NCBI RefSeq assembly: GCF_947259025.1
Contig: NZ_CAMYKO010000004.1
Span: 124,001 to 188,000 of the forward strand
Source: an uncultured Methylophaga sp.
Lineage (GTDB): Bacteria > Pseudomonadota > Gammaproteobacteria > Nitrosococcales > Methylophagaceae
Length of the DNA: 64,000 bases
Reading direction: 5' to 3'
The translations under genes and the position numbers were made by a program. Shown piece by piece: positions 62,630 to 64,000 of the stretch (its first letter is position 1; every line of letters begins with the position of its first letter). The notes under the pieces were generated by a model. That model was not told where the DNA came from and did not search any database. It saw only the letters and a list, made by a program, of their open reading frames with translations.

Positions 62630-63256
62630 CTAATCCTGCAGCAGGCTCATTGCCTGTTCGACTTCTTCCTGCCAGTGACCACTCACTGTTTGATAGCCGC
62701 TTTGTCCGGAAAAGGCACTGGAAAACACCACGTCCGGCTCCAGCCTTTGCAGCAGCGTCAGGCTCTCGGCCAGCTTATCAGGATCACTGAAAGACAGGAG
62801 GCCCGGCTTCCAGCCATCATCGCTGAGATAGAGCGTATCACCGGTAAACAGGTAGATCTGGCCGGTCGACGACCGGACCTGGAAGCAGCAACTGCCCGGC
62901 GTATGACCCGGTGTGGGGATAACTTCGATATCACCCATAACCCGCTCGCGCCTGGTGAACACCAAGTCGGGGACGCAGTAGCGGGCAAAGTCCGCCATTT
63001 CAGATTGATGGCCACCGAGCTGACAGGAAAAGCGCTCACGTAGCGTCAGCAAGGAGTCACCCAGTTCATCACGGTGACTCAGTAACTGCCAGCTGATGCC
63101 GCCCAGCCCGGCCATTTGATCGATATCATCAGGCTGGCTGGTATTGTAAAACAGCACATTGCCGCCTTCTCGCAACAGCAGGTAGGCATGGGTGGTCAAC
63201 CCAGGAAACGGACTTTCCGTTTCGGTTTCCCATAAGTCCTCAAACAGTGCTTTCAT
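62630..63256 (-). CDS. Metallo-beta-lactamase fold hydrolase
   Basis: LSHRDELGDS, PTPGHTPGSCCFQ, FTGDTLY. Confidence 0.82.
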   Translation of the reverse strand: MKALFEDLWETETESPFPGLTTHAYLLLREGGNVLFYNTSQPDDIDQMAGLGGISWQLLSHRDELGDSLLTLRERFSCQLGGHQSEMADFARYCVPDLVFTRRERVMGDIEVIPTPGHTPGSCCFQVRSSTGQIYLFTGDTLYLSDDGWKPGLLSFSDPDKLAESLTLLQRLEPDVVFSSAFSGQSGYQTVSGHWQEEVEQAMSLLQD

Positions 63257-63309
63257 CTGTCACCTCATCGGGGCTTTTTATTTTTGACCCTGTATATCGG
63301 ACTTGGTTT

Positions 63310-63990
63310 TCAACTCACCGTCGGCACCCGTGCCTGCAGGGCTGGGGGCAAGCTCGATACCAGTCCCCGTCTGACCCGGTGCCAGAAGCCGGACAACAAC
63401 AACAGAGAAAAGCCAATCACCACGCCCACATAGGCAAAGCTATCGCCGGCCAGACCATAGGTATCTAGCACCTCGGTCAAGGCCACCAGCACATAAATCA
63501 ACGCCGACACCATAAAGGCACGCCGGTCGATGACCAGCGAAATCAGCGTCAACAGCAAATACAGCAGTAGGACAATGCCCAGATCCAGCGCGGCCTGTTG
63601 CCCTTCAAAAATCCCCAGGTTGGAAAACACTGGATGCACAATCAGCGGCGCCGCAGTCAGGTGCAGCCAGAAAGCCACATCGGATTGTCCTGACAAGCGT
63701 TTAAGATCAGCCATATCCCAGCGCATCGCCAGTAAAAACACCAGGACGCCACTGAGCAACATCATCGAATTGAGATAATCCTTGAGCTGCGGCATCAGCG
63801 AAATCAGCGAGGCCACGATAAATACTACCGCGGTCGCTGCACCGGCAGCCACCGTAATCGGCACATGAAAGCGGATCCAGTGCAACCAGGCCGCCAGCGT
63901 GCCGGCAATGGCCGCAAACACAAAAGCCTGCTCGGAAGGAAAGCCTGCCAGCACCAATACCGAGCCGAACACACTACCGACAAAGCTCAT
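63310..63990 (-). CDS. Polytopic membrane protein, probably continuing beyond the window
   Basis: Multiple TM segments; ORF reaches near the window end. Confidence 0.55.
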   Translation of the reverse strand: MSFVGSVFGSVLVLAGFPSEQAFVFAAIAGTLAAWLHWIRFHVPITVAAGAATAVVFIVASLISLMPQLKDYLNSMMLLSGVLVFLLAMRWDMADLKRLSGQSDVAFWLHLTAAPLIVHPVFSNLGIFEGQQAALDLGIVLLLYLLLTLISLVIDRRAFMVSALIYVLVALTEVLDTYGLAGDSFAYVGVVIGFSLLLLSGFWHRVRRGLVSSLPPALQARVPTVS

Positions 63991-64000
63991 TAACAGGACA

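Overview
64 kb chromosomal window of a gammaproteobacterium (gene content and codon style suggest a Methylophaga-like methylotroph; low confidence on genus). Left third is core genome: TetR-regulated RND efflux operon, glyoxalase I, AGCS symporter, SDR/LysR pair, the replication-region cluster mnmE-yidC-yidD-rnpA-rpmH / dnaA-dnaN (not followed by recF-gyrB), kef-type antiporter, hemYXDC, argH. The middle is rich in iron acquisition: Fur-box-like sites, flavodoxin, an ECF sigma/FecR/STN-TonB receptor/PepSY cluster, and four TonB-dependent receptors in total. It also holds a GNAT-C39 fusion / M14-like / ATP-grasp trio and a tandem array of ~103-bp repeats. The most interesting part is 52.1-59.6 kb: a VpsR-like sigma54-type enhancer-binding protein, two phased palindromes, then seven co-directional genes that I read as a divergent Fap functional-amyloid operon. 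It contains an amyloid-type protein with three imperfect repeats, a three-repeat FapB-like protein, a C39 FapD-like peptidase, and FapE-like and FapF-like proteins. It also has an extra small exported protein at its head and a very stable double hairpin between the amyloid and peptidase genes. A 204-bp tandem duplication of a related interspersed repeat lies just downstream. No rRNA, tRNA, CRISPR array, transposase or prophage genes were recognised. All family calls are from reading motifs; no database search was run.
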